Position numbers and translations under genes: made by a program
Notes under the pieces: generated by a model
The model's input: only the letters and a program-made list of their open reading frames with translations
Database searches by the model: none
What the model was told of the DNA's origin: nothing
In this document: positions 1-11,084 of the stretch, piece after piece
Layout of the letters: each line of letters opens with the position of its first letter
How positions within the stretch are numbered: the stretch's first letter is position 1
From: Laguncularia racemosa
Lineage: Eukaryota; Streptophyta; Magnoliopsida; Myrtales; Combretaceae
Length of the DNA stretch: 64,000 bases
NCBI GenBank assembly: GCA_037954665.1
Contig: JBBMOL010000118.1
Coordinates: forward strand, 1,488,001 to 1,552,000
Direction: 5' to 3'

Positions 1-960
1 GAAGGCATATACATGGTATGTTAATCTTCCTCGAAGGTCGATAGACTCATGAGGGGAACATGTGCAAGATGTTTCTACAAAAATTTTTCTCGACTGAAGA
101 AAGAGTGGCCCTCACTAACATGGGAAGAATACGCTAAAAGTTAAGAGAAGACGTTATGGATTATATTGAGAGGTTCAAAGAGCACTCCCTTGATATCCAA
201 GATATTTGAGATAAGAGGGAATTGGTAAAGATTTGCTTACAGGGGATGTTTATTGAGTATGTTATTTACTTGGACAGTTTATCTTTGGTTTTGTTTGTAA
301 CATTGGTTGAAAATGCTCGATGAACCAATAACTCGGTTGTGAGACAAAGGGGCGAGCATACAAGGTTCAATAAATGAGGGCTATCCGTGAATTCCATTTA
401 AGGGGAGGATCCTAAGGCAGGAGAAAAACCTAGAATAGAGAAGTCCAAGTTTGAAAGTTCAGCATACCCATGCTTAATGGGTAAGAAATTTACAATGCTT
501 GACATATGGCTCCAAGATGGAAATATCAGGCTCCTGAGAGTTGAGCGTCTTCCTACTCCTGAAGAGAGGAATGATATAAATTTTTGCATATTTCATAGAA
601 TTGTGAGTCATTTTACTAAAGATTATTTTACTTTGAAAAAGATATTTAATGAGAGGGTACGGATTGAGGAGCTTATTATTAGAGATAACAATATTCATAA
701 TAACCCTCTTCTAGCCCATAACAATTATCATGGAGTGGTGAATGCCATCACTCATGACCTTACTACTATGGAAACAAATGATGAGCCATCTGTCGAGGTA
801 AACAAGGTAAAGGGAAAGTAGGTTCAAGTTGAGGAGGATGAGTGCCCTCCTGCTGTTGCAACACTTATGAAGACATCAAGTTTTAGAAACTTCTTCAACC
901 TTCTTGGGTTTAATGAGAGGGCTAGGCTTGCAGCAGCAACAACACTTACATAGATCTCAG
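1..960 (+). pseudogene. Ty3/gypsy gag fragment (capsid and zinc-knuckle region)
   Basis: Gag packages the element RNA. The first 330 bases read, with two stops and frame changes, as the conserved capsid motif of plant gypsy gag: an AYTWYVNLP block near the start, then a DYIERFKEHSLDI block near 155-200. The stretch 430-820 is a 114-codon open segment. Its CIFHR...SHFTKDYFTLKK block resembles the Cys/His zinc knuckle of Tat-type gag, but the last expected Cys is a Tyr. The motif is followed by a conserved HNNYHGVVNAITH segment, also typical of this gag. Reading continues with further stops to about 960. The N-terminus lies outside the window. Confidence 0.75.
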
Positions 961-1099
961 AAGATCAATATGCGGAGTGTAGTGTAGCGCAACCTGCGAG
1001 AAGAATGGCTTATGCCCATGGAAATGCAATCTTATTCATTGAAGATAACATGTGTGCAAGGGTTTAAATCATAACTGTCCTTTGTATGTTGCAGGTACA

Positions 1100-1738
1100 C
1101 TTAATGGCTATTTAGTGAAGAGGATATTCATTGATGCTGGTTATTCTTTGAATATCATCCTAATGTCCACCTTCTGAGCCATTAGTATTGATATTCAAAG
1201 ACTTGTGAGATAACCTATCTTAGTGAATGGCTTTAGTCATTCTCCTACAAAGACATTAGGATGGGTTAATGTAGACCTTAAGGTTGGTCCCATCCACGAT
1301 TTTGTGACTTTCCATGTGATTAATGCACCTGTATCCTACCACTTGCTTGTGGGAAGAAAATGGCTACATGATCACAATTTGATTCCTTCAACAATACATC
1401 AATGTATCAAAGGCCATAGGAAAGGGAAGGATGTGTTTATCTCTTCTACCAAGAATCCCTTTGAGAATAACAAATCGTATTTCATAGAGTCAACCTTCTT
1501 TAATGAGTTTGCTGAAGAAGGAGAGACTACTATTGTAAGGCCTGTTGGTATTCCATTACCACGTGGGGTGAAATTCAAGAAAGCTAGCAAAAGAAGAAAA
1601 AAATGCATGGTTGTTATGGAGGAAGAAAGAAGAATAAGAAACCAACTGAAATTGAAAGTTATGTTAGGGAGGACGAGTGAACAGTGTACCGCTTATGACA
1701 GTTACAGGGTTTTGATGAGGTATGCTTATCCTCATTAA
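1100..1738 (+). pseudogene. Retroviral-type aspartic protease of the Tat element
   Basis: This would be the protease that cleaves the gag-pol polyprotein. The active-site region is read at about 1118-1170 (VKRIFIDAGYSLNIILMSTF), with Asp-Ala-Gly where many families have Asp-Ser/Thr-Gly. The flap and C-terminal part are in the open segment 1223-1738, with the conserved LLVGRKWLHDHNLIPSTIHQ block about 100 residues after the active site. A frame break separates the two parts near 1200. The rest of the open segment is lysine-rich linker toward RT. The function is lost in this copy. Confidence 0.75.
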
Positions 1739-1919
1739 ATCCCATACAACTCCAAGATGTCTAACTTGCCCCACATCAATTCCAGGATCAAATAAAACCT
1801 CAAGTCGAGGAGATAGAAGAATTGGATCTAGTACAACTTGGAGAGTCGTCGTGACTAGTCTTCATTAGCAAAGGCCTCTTACATGAGATAAAGGCTCCTC
1901 TTATAGAGTTGTTAAAGGA

Positions 1920-2640
1920 GTATAGAGATGTGTTTGCATGGACATAAGAGGAAATACTGGGGCCTGATCCTAGTTTGGTGGTGCATAGGCTAAATGTTGC
2001 CTTAGGAGTCGCGCTTATGAAGTAAACACAAAGGATTTTCTATCCTGAGATTGAGATCCAAATCAAGCACGAGATTGAAAAGTTACTCTGTGCTAATTTT
2101 ATTGAGCTAATTAAACATCCTGAGTGGTTAGCTAATGTCATACCAGTGAAAAAGAAGAATGGTTAAATACGTGTCTACGTCGATTTTCGAGATTTAAAGA
2201 AGGCCTGTCCAAAGGCTGACTTTCTTTTACCAAATATTGATACGTTGGTAAATGCAACTGCTAGGCACGAGTTATTTTCATTCATGGATGGTTTCAGTGG
2301 CTATAATCAAATCAAAATGGCTATCGGAAATGTTGAGCATACTATAGTTAGAATGCCGGTGGGAAATTTTATCACACCGTCATGCCTTTTGGACTCAAGA
2401 ATGCGGGGGCAACTTATCAAGGGGCTATGACTACCATATTTCATGATATGATGCACGATTTTATGGAGGACTATGTTGATGATATTGTCATTAAGTTAAG
2501 GAGAGCACTTGATCACCTGATCTACTTGTAAAAGGTTTTTGAGTGGTATAGATTATATAAACTCTGCATGAATCCTCTAAAGTGTATATTTGGTGTAGCT
2601 TTAGGAGATTCATGTTAGAACTAGTAGAGATTTCAAATCA
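1920..2640 (+). pseudogene. Reverse transcriptase of the Tat element
   Basis: RT copies the element RNA into DNA. In order I see the N-terminal block near 2035-2160 (ending in KKKNG), the VDFRDLKKACPKADF palm motif near 2170-2220, FSFMDGFSGYNQIKM near 2275-2320, and the catalytic YVDD box at 2472-2483. In-frame stops occur at about 2023 and 2164, and a frameshift lies between 2375 and 2410, so no full-length protein can be made. The catalytic aspartates themselves are still present. Confidence 0.88.
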
Positions 2641-2789
2641 TTTGCATCAACTTATGAAGAAAATGGTCCTGTTTGAGTGGAAGGAAACGCATGAAGAAGA
2701 TTAAGAAGATCTCGACCTCCCCTCAAACTATGACAATGTTGATGAAGGGATTAACATTGATTTTGTAACTTACCTCCACCAATAAATTA

Positions 2790-3125
2790 GTTGCGACCTT
2801 ACTCGCATAGGAAAAAGACAAGCAAGAAAGACCAATTTACTACTTGAGTCGAACACTTCAAGGGAGTGAGGTCAATTACTTAGCTTGCGAAAAGCACCGT
2901 CTTGCGTTGGTATTTGCCTCGCAAAAATTATGACACTATTTCCTAGCACATAAGGTCAATCTCATCACGCATTCAAATCCCATTAAGTATTTGTTGTCTC
3001 GACCAGCCTTGTCAGGTCAAGTTGGTAAATGGCTACTCTTCCTTGGAGAGTTTGACATCATAGTTCAGTCCCCCAAGGCCATCAAGTCACAAGCTTTAGC
3101 TGATCTGTTGGCACACTTCCCAAAT
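2790..3125 (+). pseudogene. RNase H of the Tat element
   Basis: This is the domain that degrades the RNA strand during reverse transcription. Recognisable blocks are PIYYLSRTLQGSEVNYLACE at about 2827-2890, followed by KHRLALVFASQKL, then a KVNLITHSNPIKYLLSRP block near 2950-3005 and the end of the domain (SQALADLLAHFP) near 3085-3123. At least one in-frame stop lies after ASQKL. It follows RT directly, as in all Ty3/gypsy elements. Confidence 0.8.
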
Positions 3126-3194
3126 GTGTGTGAAAGCCTTATTATAGATACTATCGCAATAGAGTTTCATGAAGATTCCCTCATGATTAAACTA

Positions 3195-3575
3195 GAAGGG
3201 GAGTGGTCACTTTAGTTTGATGGCTCTGTAGGAAGTAAGGGATAGGGGGGAAAAATTGTATTAACCTCACATGAAATCCAAGAAATACCAATAGCATTGA
3301 AACTTAATTTTATTGCACTAACAATGAGGTTGAATATGAGGCTTTGTTGCTATATTCGCCTAAGAGGTAGGAGCAAGTCAGCTATGCATTCAAGGTGACT
3401 TTAATTTGATCATTAAATAAGCCAATGGTGAATTCGGACTCAAAGAACCTGCACTAGCACCCAATAAGGTTATAGTGGCTCTAGTGGCAAAATTATAATC
3501 AGTACGCTATGAGCATACAACTCGATCTACAAACAAATATGCAGATGCTTTAGCTACATTAGCTTCAAAAGTTTT
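3195..3575 (+). pseudogene. Additional archaeal-type RNase H (aRH) of the Tat lineage
   Basis: A second RNase H-like domain follows the first and precedes the integrase. Visible landmarks are a FDGS block at about 3217 (first catalytic Asp), a NNEVEYEALL block near 3322-3350 (Glu), a GDFNLIIK block near 3395-3420 (Asp) and a final ADALATLASK block at 3541-3570 (Asp). Frame changes and stops separate them. Dual RNase H domains are established for the Tat branch of plant Ty3/gypsy elements, and this domain is my main reason for the lineage call. Confidence 0.78.
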
Positions 3576-3689
3576 GATCCAAGATGTAAGTAATGCTTTG
3601 GATATTCAAGTACTTAAGAAATCTATACTATGTACTACATTGAATCTTTTTTATGAGAATGAAGAAGCACACGATGATTAGTGTATATC

Positions 3690-5232
3690 ATTGAAGGAGC
3701 AACTAGTGCACCTAGGTGTAGCTTCTGTCTTAACATTGAAGAATTTCATTAAAGTTAATGGAGCATTATATTACAAGGGACCAGAGGGTGTGTTGTCTTG
3801 TTATGTTAGAATGAAGGAAGCTCGCTTAAAGTTGGACAAATACCATAAGGTTTGGTGTGGTGAAGAGGGGCCAACCTTGTATCGTTGCCTTCAATGTGTG
3901 GGATACTATTGGCCATTGATGTCCAAGGATGCATTCCAAGTATAAGCAAATTGCCCTAAGTGCTCTGAGTTACTTGACGAGAAGGAATGTAACTTTATGG
4001 CTAGCGCAGGAGATCGGCGACATCCGTACATTGACTACTTGAAGAACAATACATTACCCAATGTTAGTATGGATGCAAGGCTTGTGAAGATAAAGGCAAG
4101 GAAATATCTTATGCATGAAGACCAACTATACAAAGTCTCTAAAATGGGAAAACCTCTTAGATGCCTCGCACTTCCTAAAACAGAAGCGATATTAATTAAA
4201 GTACATGTTGGAGAATGTGGAGAGCATCAAGGAAGAAGAAAGTTGTATTTATTATTGGCCAACTATGGAACCTAATGCCTTCAATTTTGTTAAAAGATGC
4301 GTCATCTATCAACAGCATGGTAATGCCATTCATACCATTGTTGTTACACTTCACAGTGTGATGACGCCATGGCCCTTCCATACCTGGGCATTTGACTTGA
4401 TTGGCCTAATTCACCCCACCATCAAGAGAGTGTATCTGGATCTTGGCAGGAACTGAATGCTTTACAAAATAGGTAGAAGTTACTCCCTTAAAAAAGGTTA
4501 CGGGACCGGCAATTGCAAATTTCATGAAGGAGAACATTATATGTAGATTTGACATTCCGAAGCACATCTTGTTTGACAATGGTACTCCTTTCATCAATGC
4601 TCATGTACGACAATTGATGGCTTCTTATGGTATAAATCATGTTAAGTCTATGCCTTACTACTCAAAAAGGCAACGATTAAGCAGAGGCTACTAATAAGAG
4701 TTTATTAAAGGTGTTAAGTCATATGGTTTATGATAAACATAAAGAATGGCACGATAAATTTCCATTAGCACTTTAGGCATATAGGATGTCAAAGAAAAAG
4801 CCAACCCAAGTGACACCTTTCTCTTTAGTAGATGGCACTAAAGCAATAGTATCGATGGAAGTCTTGATCCCTTCTGCACGTTTAGCCATCAATGTTGAGC
4901 TTGAGCTAGGTACTTTAGGTATGATGGACTTAGAAGCCTTGGAAGAGAGGTGGGACACTGCCAAATATAAGCTGATTCATTACCGGTAGAAGCTAGGTGT
5001 AGCTTATAATCACTTGGTGAGGAGAAGATCATTTCAAAAGGGCGACGTTGTACTTCGAGTAGCAGATCATGTATGTCGAGGTATTCCAATGCCGAAGTTT
5101 ACACTTAAATGGGAAGGACCTTTCATTATTGATGAGGTTCACAATAGTGGTTACTATAAGCTTCGTAATCTAAAGATGGATGCTATCACTACTCCTATCA
5201 ATTTTCAATACATCAAAAAGTTTCATCTGTAA
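3690..5232 (+). pseudogene. Integrase of the Tat element
   Basis: Integrase inserts the DNA copy into the genome. The zinc-binding N-terminal part lies at about 4200-4320 (GEHQGRRKL, then CVIYQQ, in which the second Cys of the expected C-x2-C is a Tyr). The catalytic core shows WAFDLIG near 4390 (first Asp), FDNGTPF near 4570 (second Asp) and a QAEAT-type block near 4680 (Glu, reached after a frame change). The C-terminal part 5014-5232 is open and contains GDVVLRVADH and FTLKWEGPFII, typical of gypsy integrase tails. Stops and shifts occur at about 4275, 4455, 4680 and 4989. The stop at 5230-5232 is probably the original end of pol. Confidence 0.85.
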
Positions 5233-5627
5233 CAAGTAGAATGTACATGAGGAGTAAATCAATGAAAATGCATCTCAAGTCATGCGAACTTGCTTCTAAC
5301 TTCTTGTGTAAAAAATTTTATCTGTTGTTGTAAGGACAGAAGCTTAATTCCTTAGCGCACATTATACATATTACATTACTGCAACTTAGTAGTAGATTGA
5401 TCTCCTGAATGCGCAATGTTTTGCAGTTTATATCATGCCGATTGGTAAGAATATTACCTCCTAAGCGCATGGCATAATACCCTCAGCAAATAAGTAAATA
5501 TGATGGTTTTGCTAGTCAATGTATTTTCTAGTAATCCCATAAGTGACTTGTTAAGTAGTGGGTAATACCCCCTTAACAAAATAATTGTTGCTAGCACATG
5601 AAATATTCCTCATGAGTAGTGTTCTCT

Positions 5628-5642
5628 AAAAAATGTGGGGGG
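5628..5642 (+). other. Candidate polypurine tract of the Tat element
   Basis: An A-run followed by TGTGGGGGGA lies about 400 bases after the integrase stop. A PPT marks the start of the 3' LTR in LTR retrotransposons. No LTR partner is available to test it, and the PMD gene further downstream may place the true 3' end much later. The 5233-5830 interval otherwise shows no gene. Confidence 0.3.
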
Positions 5643-6796
5643 ACGAGTCACTGATACATCTCCTATCATGTTTCTTATGTAAGTGCAGCCACTATTAAGT
5701 ACGCTACGAATAACATATCATTTGTTAATGTAAGACTATAAAAAAAAATCCATAAAGACAAGAAGCTAGCCTCTAAATTAAGGCAAAACTACCATTCATC
5801 AAATGAGTTTACATATCCCATACGTGATCTCCAATCAAGGACCCACAACCGATCTTACTAAGGAATTGACATCTAAACCATCGAAGTTTGTCTCTATCTT
5901 AAGATTAATCTCTGCGAGTTCCGCTAGAATCCTCTTACATTGCTCCACTAAGTCTTGGAAATCTAATACTTTCCTTGCCTCAATTGCGATAGGCTCTATG
6001 CTGCCAACTTTAAATTTCAAGGCTCGTGTTCCCTTGACACTATCAATGATGAGCTTTAGTTTCTTTCAGATAATGAACTCTAGTGTCTATTTAGAAGAGA
6101 CGTAGTTTGCTTAAGCATAGATACCATAGTGGTGTTTAATTTGGAATGCTAGCAAATTGCTTCAGACTAGAACTCCCCCTCCAACTCGTACTGGCGCTTT
6201 AGTGAAGGCAAGAGTTGCGAATGAATCACGAACTCATAAAATGGAGCCATTTGCAATACACTTGAGGAGCCCTCTTCAATTTATCTCAGCACTTCAATAA
6301 TTAAGGGAGGGATGATGCTAGGAAGGGTCACAGGTGAAGTGACCTGACTTCCAGGTGTATCCTAAGACACAACAATATCAATAAAAGCTTCATTCAATGT
6401 CCCATTTATTTGATTATCAAGGAGTCCTACCTCTCTCAAAACATTTCCATATTCCTGAATGCCATGTTCATCAAAGTGTCTAATTTCATCATTATCAATG
6501 TCATCCATTTGAATGGTAGCATTCGAATCGACATTATAGCTCAGTAAGGGCTCAATCTGCCTATCACTAACACACACATGAGTACTTCTACCACTATCGA
6601 TAGTGCACTCAAGAGTATCCTTGAAATCAACCATTTTGTTGTCCTCTTCTTCATTTGTAACCTCAATGATAGCAAGACAATCTCTAATTCGAAGTTCCTT
6701 CCCAACACCGTATCGACTTAGGAATGGTGTAATACTAAGATGAGTCAATTTCGAAGGCCTAACGGGAGCATCGGTAGTGATGTGATCTCTCTTGTC

Positions 6797-6892
6797 CTGT
6801 AATGAAAAAAAAAAGGAACATAAATGCATGGTAACAATCGAAAGTTAAAGAAATAACAACAAAAAATAAAAGAATGTAAATAATGATAATAC
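6797..6892 (-). other. Intron 2 of the PMD remnant (96 bp, GT-AG)
   Basis: On the minus strand the donor reads GTATTATC and the acceptor is a T-rich tract ending TTCATTACAG. It joins RSRIQE to DKRDHITTD in phase 0. Length and AT-richness fit a plant intron. Confidence 0.6.
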
Positions 6893-7904
6893 TTCTTGAA
6901 TACGAGAACGTTTTAGTTGTCTCATATTTAATGAAGGAGGAGTAGAATGACTACTCGGTGCCTTATTCTTTGCATTAGCAAACGACTTTACTTTTTCACT
7001 TGGAAGACGAAATTGAAAGTCATATTTAAAGATAGGTTCCTTAGGTAGCTCTTCCTTAATCGATATACTTTTGTACTTCTTAAAATCATCTAAGCAGTTA
7101 GTCCAGTATGTTAACCACCCAATGGAGGCAAGTCTAGAGTGTGATGAAGAGGGAAAATACAATTGCCTCATTTTTGAATGAATATCTCTAAAATTTTCAA
7201 GATTGAGTGATTGGAAACACGAGTCAAAATCTTCCTTGATGTAGATAGTCCGAGGAACTGCTTGATAGAATCCAAATTGTTGGGCCACTTTGTGAGGTGA
7301 GTATAACATGACTCTACACTCTAAAAAATAGCTAGAGGAGTCTCTCTAATCATTAAGAGAAGGAAGACCTCTAGGCGAGCACCATAAGATAAACCCCACT
7401 TCACTAGTATTAAGTTTCTTGCGAGCCCCAAGAAGGTTCACAATAACCTTCAATCTTTTGGGATAAAACTTTGGAAACCATAAATAATTGGCTAATCTAC
7501 TCGTGTAAAGCTGGAAATTCACCTCCCTCATGTCATCTATCACATGGGATAGTGAACCTAAAGGCTTTCTATCAATCTACATAAAGGCTCGGGGTTCGAC
7601 AAGACTAGGTCTATTTGGAGGCAAACTAAAGTGTCTTCTAAACTGCTTGGCGAAAAACACATGTAAAAACACCACATTGACATGTGATAGTATGGTGTAA
7701 CACCCCTTCGATCGAACTAAAGCCTCGTGATATAAGTCCAGATGCCAATACAAGGAGCCGAGGTAGAATAATCCTAAGGAAAAATATGTGCCGCATGTTA
7801 TACAAATAGCCAAATGAAAGAACCGTCAACTCACTCCATCGGCTGGACCACCAAGAAATACACATAGGGACAACCAACATGTTAAGAAAGCCTCAACCTC
7901 ATAC

Positions 7905-8003
7905 CTAAGAACAACAAAAAATGATACACAAGTTAATTAAACCGAATCTCACATAATAAAGAGAAAAGAAGGGGCTATGACACGTAAGATTAGGAAAGCT
8001 TAC
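7905..8003 (-). other. Intron 1 of the PMD remnant (99 bp, GT-AG)
   Basis: On the minus strand the donor reads GTAAGC and the acceptor follows a T-rich tract ending TTCTTAG. Splicing splits a Lys codon (phase 2) and joins DDQY(K) to YEVEAFL, which restores the continuous PMD alignment I expect. This is inferred from sequence only. Confidence 0.65.
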
Positions 8004-8804
8004 TTATATTGATCATCTGAACCATCTGAGTTCTTTTGCTTGAAGAAGTATTTGATCGATGTAGAGAAGGTAGATTTCTTACGACTATCAATAGTCATTG
8101 TCATTGTTGCTTCTAAGGCTGATATGGTTGCTTCATCCTCTTTGGTAACATCAGCGATGATAATGTCTGTTAACTTGAAATCACGAAAGTGAAGGAATGT
8201 GCACACATCTTCTAATGTAGGAGTGATCTCGCCCCAAGAGGTCACAAAAGTGTGTGTTTGTGTACTCCAACGAGTTATGATACTTTGCAAAAAATCCATT
8301 TTTTTTAGTCAAGGAAACCCAAAACGGGAAGAAATCATTATAGGGTAGTAAATTTTTGTTGACTTTAGAGTATCCACATATCTTAAATCACCCATAATGT
8401 GATTCACCTAAGGGCACCAGCCTATCACAACTTGCTTATGAATAAAAAATTAAGTGTCTAACAAGGGAAGTTCCCCCTTATCATTCTTAAGGTGTAGTAT
8501 AGAATCCCCCTCTATATTCTCTTTGTTTTCGACCTTAAGCTTCTGTTTTATGAAATGGCACACATTGTTGACATGTTGGTGCTCCCGTGTATCTCTTTTG
8601 TCTATGCAAGTCCAATCCTCCTTAATCGTTGGGTTAAGCCATTCATTCCAATAGGAAGGGACTATCAGTATGTGACCATCGGAATATGCCACTATCTCTT
8701 TACCCCCGTCACTAGTTCCATTATGTGACTTAATCTTTCCAGTGTCTTTACACATTGCAAGTGATAGCAATGATTAAATCAAATCACTACCACTTGTTAG
8801 GTTA

Positions 8805-8836
8805 GGGGGGGGGGGGGGGGGGGGGGGGGGAGGGGG
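8805..8836 (+). repeat. Poly-G tract (26 G, one A, 5 G)
   Basis: An uninterrupted run of 26 G is followed by AGGGGG and then purine-rich GAGAGAGAGGAAGAG to about 8875. It lies about 35 bases before the PMD remnant (upstream of its start, on the other strand). It may be an expanded polypurine tract, a G-quadruplex former or partly a sequencing artefact. Confidence 0.9.
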
Positions 8837-9084
8837 TTGGGTCAGGTAGAGAGAGAGAGGAAGAGTGTTGAGAGTCTCCCGATGGCCTCACTACCTATAA
8901 AGACAAATGAAGGTAGATTAATCTTACAATGGAAAAGAAGGGATGCCAAAAAGGAAATGCTAGAATCAATAAAATCACAAATAAAATAAAATAAAATCTT
9001 CAAGGTCATGTAAAATATATGGAATTAAGAAATACATATGAGAAATAGTTCAAGTATAAGAGTACGAATATAATTTCTCTTTGT

Positions 9085-9860
9085 GACAAGAAGATTTTGT
9101 TTGACATGCTATTTTGGGCTATTGATAGTCTTGTTCCTGCAAATTATTTGCCAATTTCTAGTGATAGGGATTTTTCAAATGCTCTTCATCGGTTACGCAT
9201 GAGAAGATATAACATCCTTTTAGCACAACCGTGAAAAGCATTTGTTCCACTTGTTGTAGCAATAAAGAATATGTGGCTGCAAACAAGCCTATTGGCTGGT
9301 GAAGGCCTTCTAGCAAGTATAGAATTATTGAGGGTTGCTAATGCTGATAATTCTTCTAACAATGATATGTTACATAACAACATTCACTAACCTACTCAAA
9401 TAAGCCATGTTATCTCTTCTAATTTTGAAAGTGATTATGTGTTAAACGAGAAAAATTTCACCACTAGAAGGTCTAGCGATAGTACAAATGGAGCAAATGC
9501 AAAAAATTCCTTCTCAAAAGTCCAAATCAATCCAAAATACCTCAAACTTTTAGTATGCTCGTTGTCATGCAAGAAAACAATAAAAATGATAATTTTACTC
9601 GAAGGGATTCGGCAAAACCCTTTTTTGAAAGCACCTCACGAATTTTTAATGCTGGGTAGTCTGCATCCTTTTCAAGTCTCTTTGCTCCCAATTTATTATC
9701 AAGTAATATTGATGCTTCGGGGATGGTTGCATATACTAATACCCACTATCCTAGCAATGACCCACTATCTTAGCAATGCTTTAATGTTGCCTAAAGTTTT
9801 TTTTTTTTTTCCTATACATCAACCTAACTTAATTCTTTTAATTGTGAAAGTATAGTTTCT
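9085..9860 (+). other. Unrecognised coding-like remnant
   Basis: On the plus strand one frame stays largely open from about 9087 to 9855 with stops near 9232 and 9388; the last part, 9439-9855, is 138 codons. The read-through contains a Leu/Arg-rich stretch (ALHRLRMRRYNILLAQP) and then a Ser/Asn-rich stretch. I do not recognise the family and there is no complete start-to-stop gene. It could be a decayed host exon or a retroelement gag. The intervals 8876-9085 and 9860-10480 hold nothing I can name apart from short T-runs. Confidence 0.25.
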
Positions 9861-10502
9861 GCTAGACTAGGTTTAGGGCCCTCATCTACTTTGGCATCAA
9901 ATGTACTGACTACTGGTCACATAAATTCTTTCAGTGAGCCAAACTATGATAATTATTTTTCTAATTCCTCTCAATGAACAAAAGAAACATGATTATCCTG
10001 TAAATTGAGCATCTAACAATGGTGTTCCTCAGAATATTGTAGAGGAGACCCGAAACTCAGATATTGGTAAAGCTTGTTGAGGAATGTGAACATATTTGAT
10101 GAGAATTCCATTAAAGCAAAAGTAGCTTCTAAACTAAAAGAAAATGATCATGAATGTTCACGATGGTCGAACTTATAGAGTCCAGCAAACTACTGTGTGC
10201 GCATCTATGTGATAAACCAAATACCTTTTTTTTTTTTTTAGAGAAAACGGTGTCATCCAAAATGATCAAATTAAGTTTTTTTTTTCTTCTAATAGTCTTA
10301 TTCTGCTTTCTTCTGGTGACCACTCCTATTGTAGAAACAAACACAGACATTGAGGTTTAAACAACTTAGTGGCAATATTTTGCCATTCCTTGGAAACCTT
10401 TTCGTTCAACATGCTCCAATTGTTATTGATAAAGACATTTCTATTGTATAGTAGTAGCCCAGGTTTCCTTTCACTCAGTATTAGTAACTTAATGTTAGAG
10501 AA

Positions 10503-10775
10503 GTGGTGGGAAACTTAGTGGTTAATATGTTAGAAAAGTGGGAGGCAATGTCTTCAAAGCATGGGAAGGTGGAAATTGAAGTGTCCCATTGGTTTGAAAA
10601 CTTAACAGAAGATGTGATAGGAAGACTGACATTTGGGATCAGCTATGAAGATGGAAAAGACATTTTTTTTTTTGGACTTCAAGCTCCACAGATGGTTCTT
10701 GCAGCTGAGGTTCTTCAAAAAAGTCTTCAGCCCTGGCTATAGTATAAGTGCAATCTATACAATAGAGGTCCACAC
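10503..10775 (+). pseudogene. Cytochrome P450 fragment (CYP72-clan-like)
   Basis: P450s are haem monooxygenases of the ER membrane. The segment reads NMLEKWEAMSSKHGKVEIEV, then SHWFENLTEDVIGRLTFGIS and YEDGK. This matches the C/D-helix part of CYP72-clan enzymes, where a WF.NLTEDVI block precedes a FG.SYE.G block. A T-run near 10662-10673 breaks the frame; the next piece (QMVLAAEVLQK, then VFSPGY in another frame) continues the family pattern to about 10775. Neither the N-terminal anchor nor the haem-binding Cys region is present. It is about 90 of the usual 500 residues: a truncated pseudogene or captured exon. Confidence 0.65.
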
Positions 10776-11084
10776 GATTAAATCTAGAGATGCTCACTCG
10801 GAGGAACTGCAACATGTTACCCATCGATGGCCAAAATAGAGTGCTATGGAATCATTTGGTTCACGACTTTCCCATCAATTACAAAATCTTGCATCATTCT
10901 TGTGAAGGGGATTGGTTTGTATTGTAAAGGAGGCAAGACTAATACAAATTGTACAAGGAAGGGATAACCATGAGCATTGTGGATATCATCCCTAAGCCAA
11001 ACTCCGCCAATCTCAAGTCCTTAATCATTTAGATAATTCTGGACATTATGGAACGCTAAATCATGTTTTGCATCGCTTTCTTCC

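Larger units (their letters stand above)
1..5650 (+). mobile_element. Tat-lineage Ty3/gypsy retrotransposon remnant (5' end outside window)
   Basis: Plus-strand order is gag, aspartic protease, reverse transcriptase, RNase H, a second RNase H of archaeal type, and integrase, which is the Ty3/gypsy order. The second RNase H between the first one and the integrase is the hallmark of the Tat branch (Tat/Ogre/Retand-like elements). Every domain carries in-frame stops or frameshifts, so the copy is dead. The window opens inside gag, so the 5' LTR and PBS are not visible. No 3' LTR could be matched because its partner is missing. A purine tract at 5628-5642 is one candidate 3' end; the poly-G at 8805-8836 is another. 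Confidence 0.85.
6362..8770 (-). pseudogene. Plant mobile domain (PMD / 'aminotransferase-like') gene remnant, antisense to the Tat element
   Basis: PMD proteins of the MAIN/MAIL family are nuclear factors in silencing and gene regulation; related PMDs occur inside plant transposons. Exon 1 is read from 8770 to 8004 and holds the diagnostic WSTQTHTFVTSWGEITPTLEDV block. Exon 2, from 7904 to 6893, starts YEVEAFLTCWLSL and continues through CGTYFSLGLFYLGSLYWHLD and YSPHKVAQQFGFYQ. Exon 3, from 6796 to 6362, is an acidic tail ending DIVVS plus stop. The two junctions are GT-AG and keep frame. In-frame stops at about 8450, 8395, 8312, 7826-7828, 7577 and 7346 mark it as a pseudogene. A coiled-coil-like stretch on the same strand at 5835-6020 may be an older C-terminus. 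It lies tail-to-tail with the Tat integrase. Confidence 0.8.

Noticed and set aside
5803..6105. Plus-strand 100-codon frame opposite the PMD tail
   Set aside because: It mirrors a minus-strand coiled-coil-like coding stretch; its own composition is a complement artefact and it has no recognisable motif.
10129..10360. Short frames on both strands at 10.13-10.36 kb as the P450 N-terminus
   Set aside because: The hydrophobic stretch comes from T-runs and there is no proline-rich hinge or continuity with the P450 piece at 10503.
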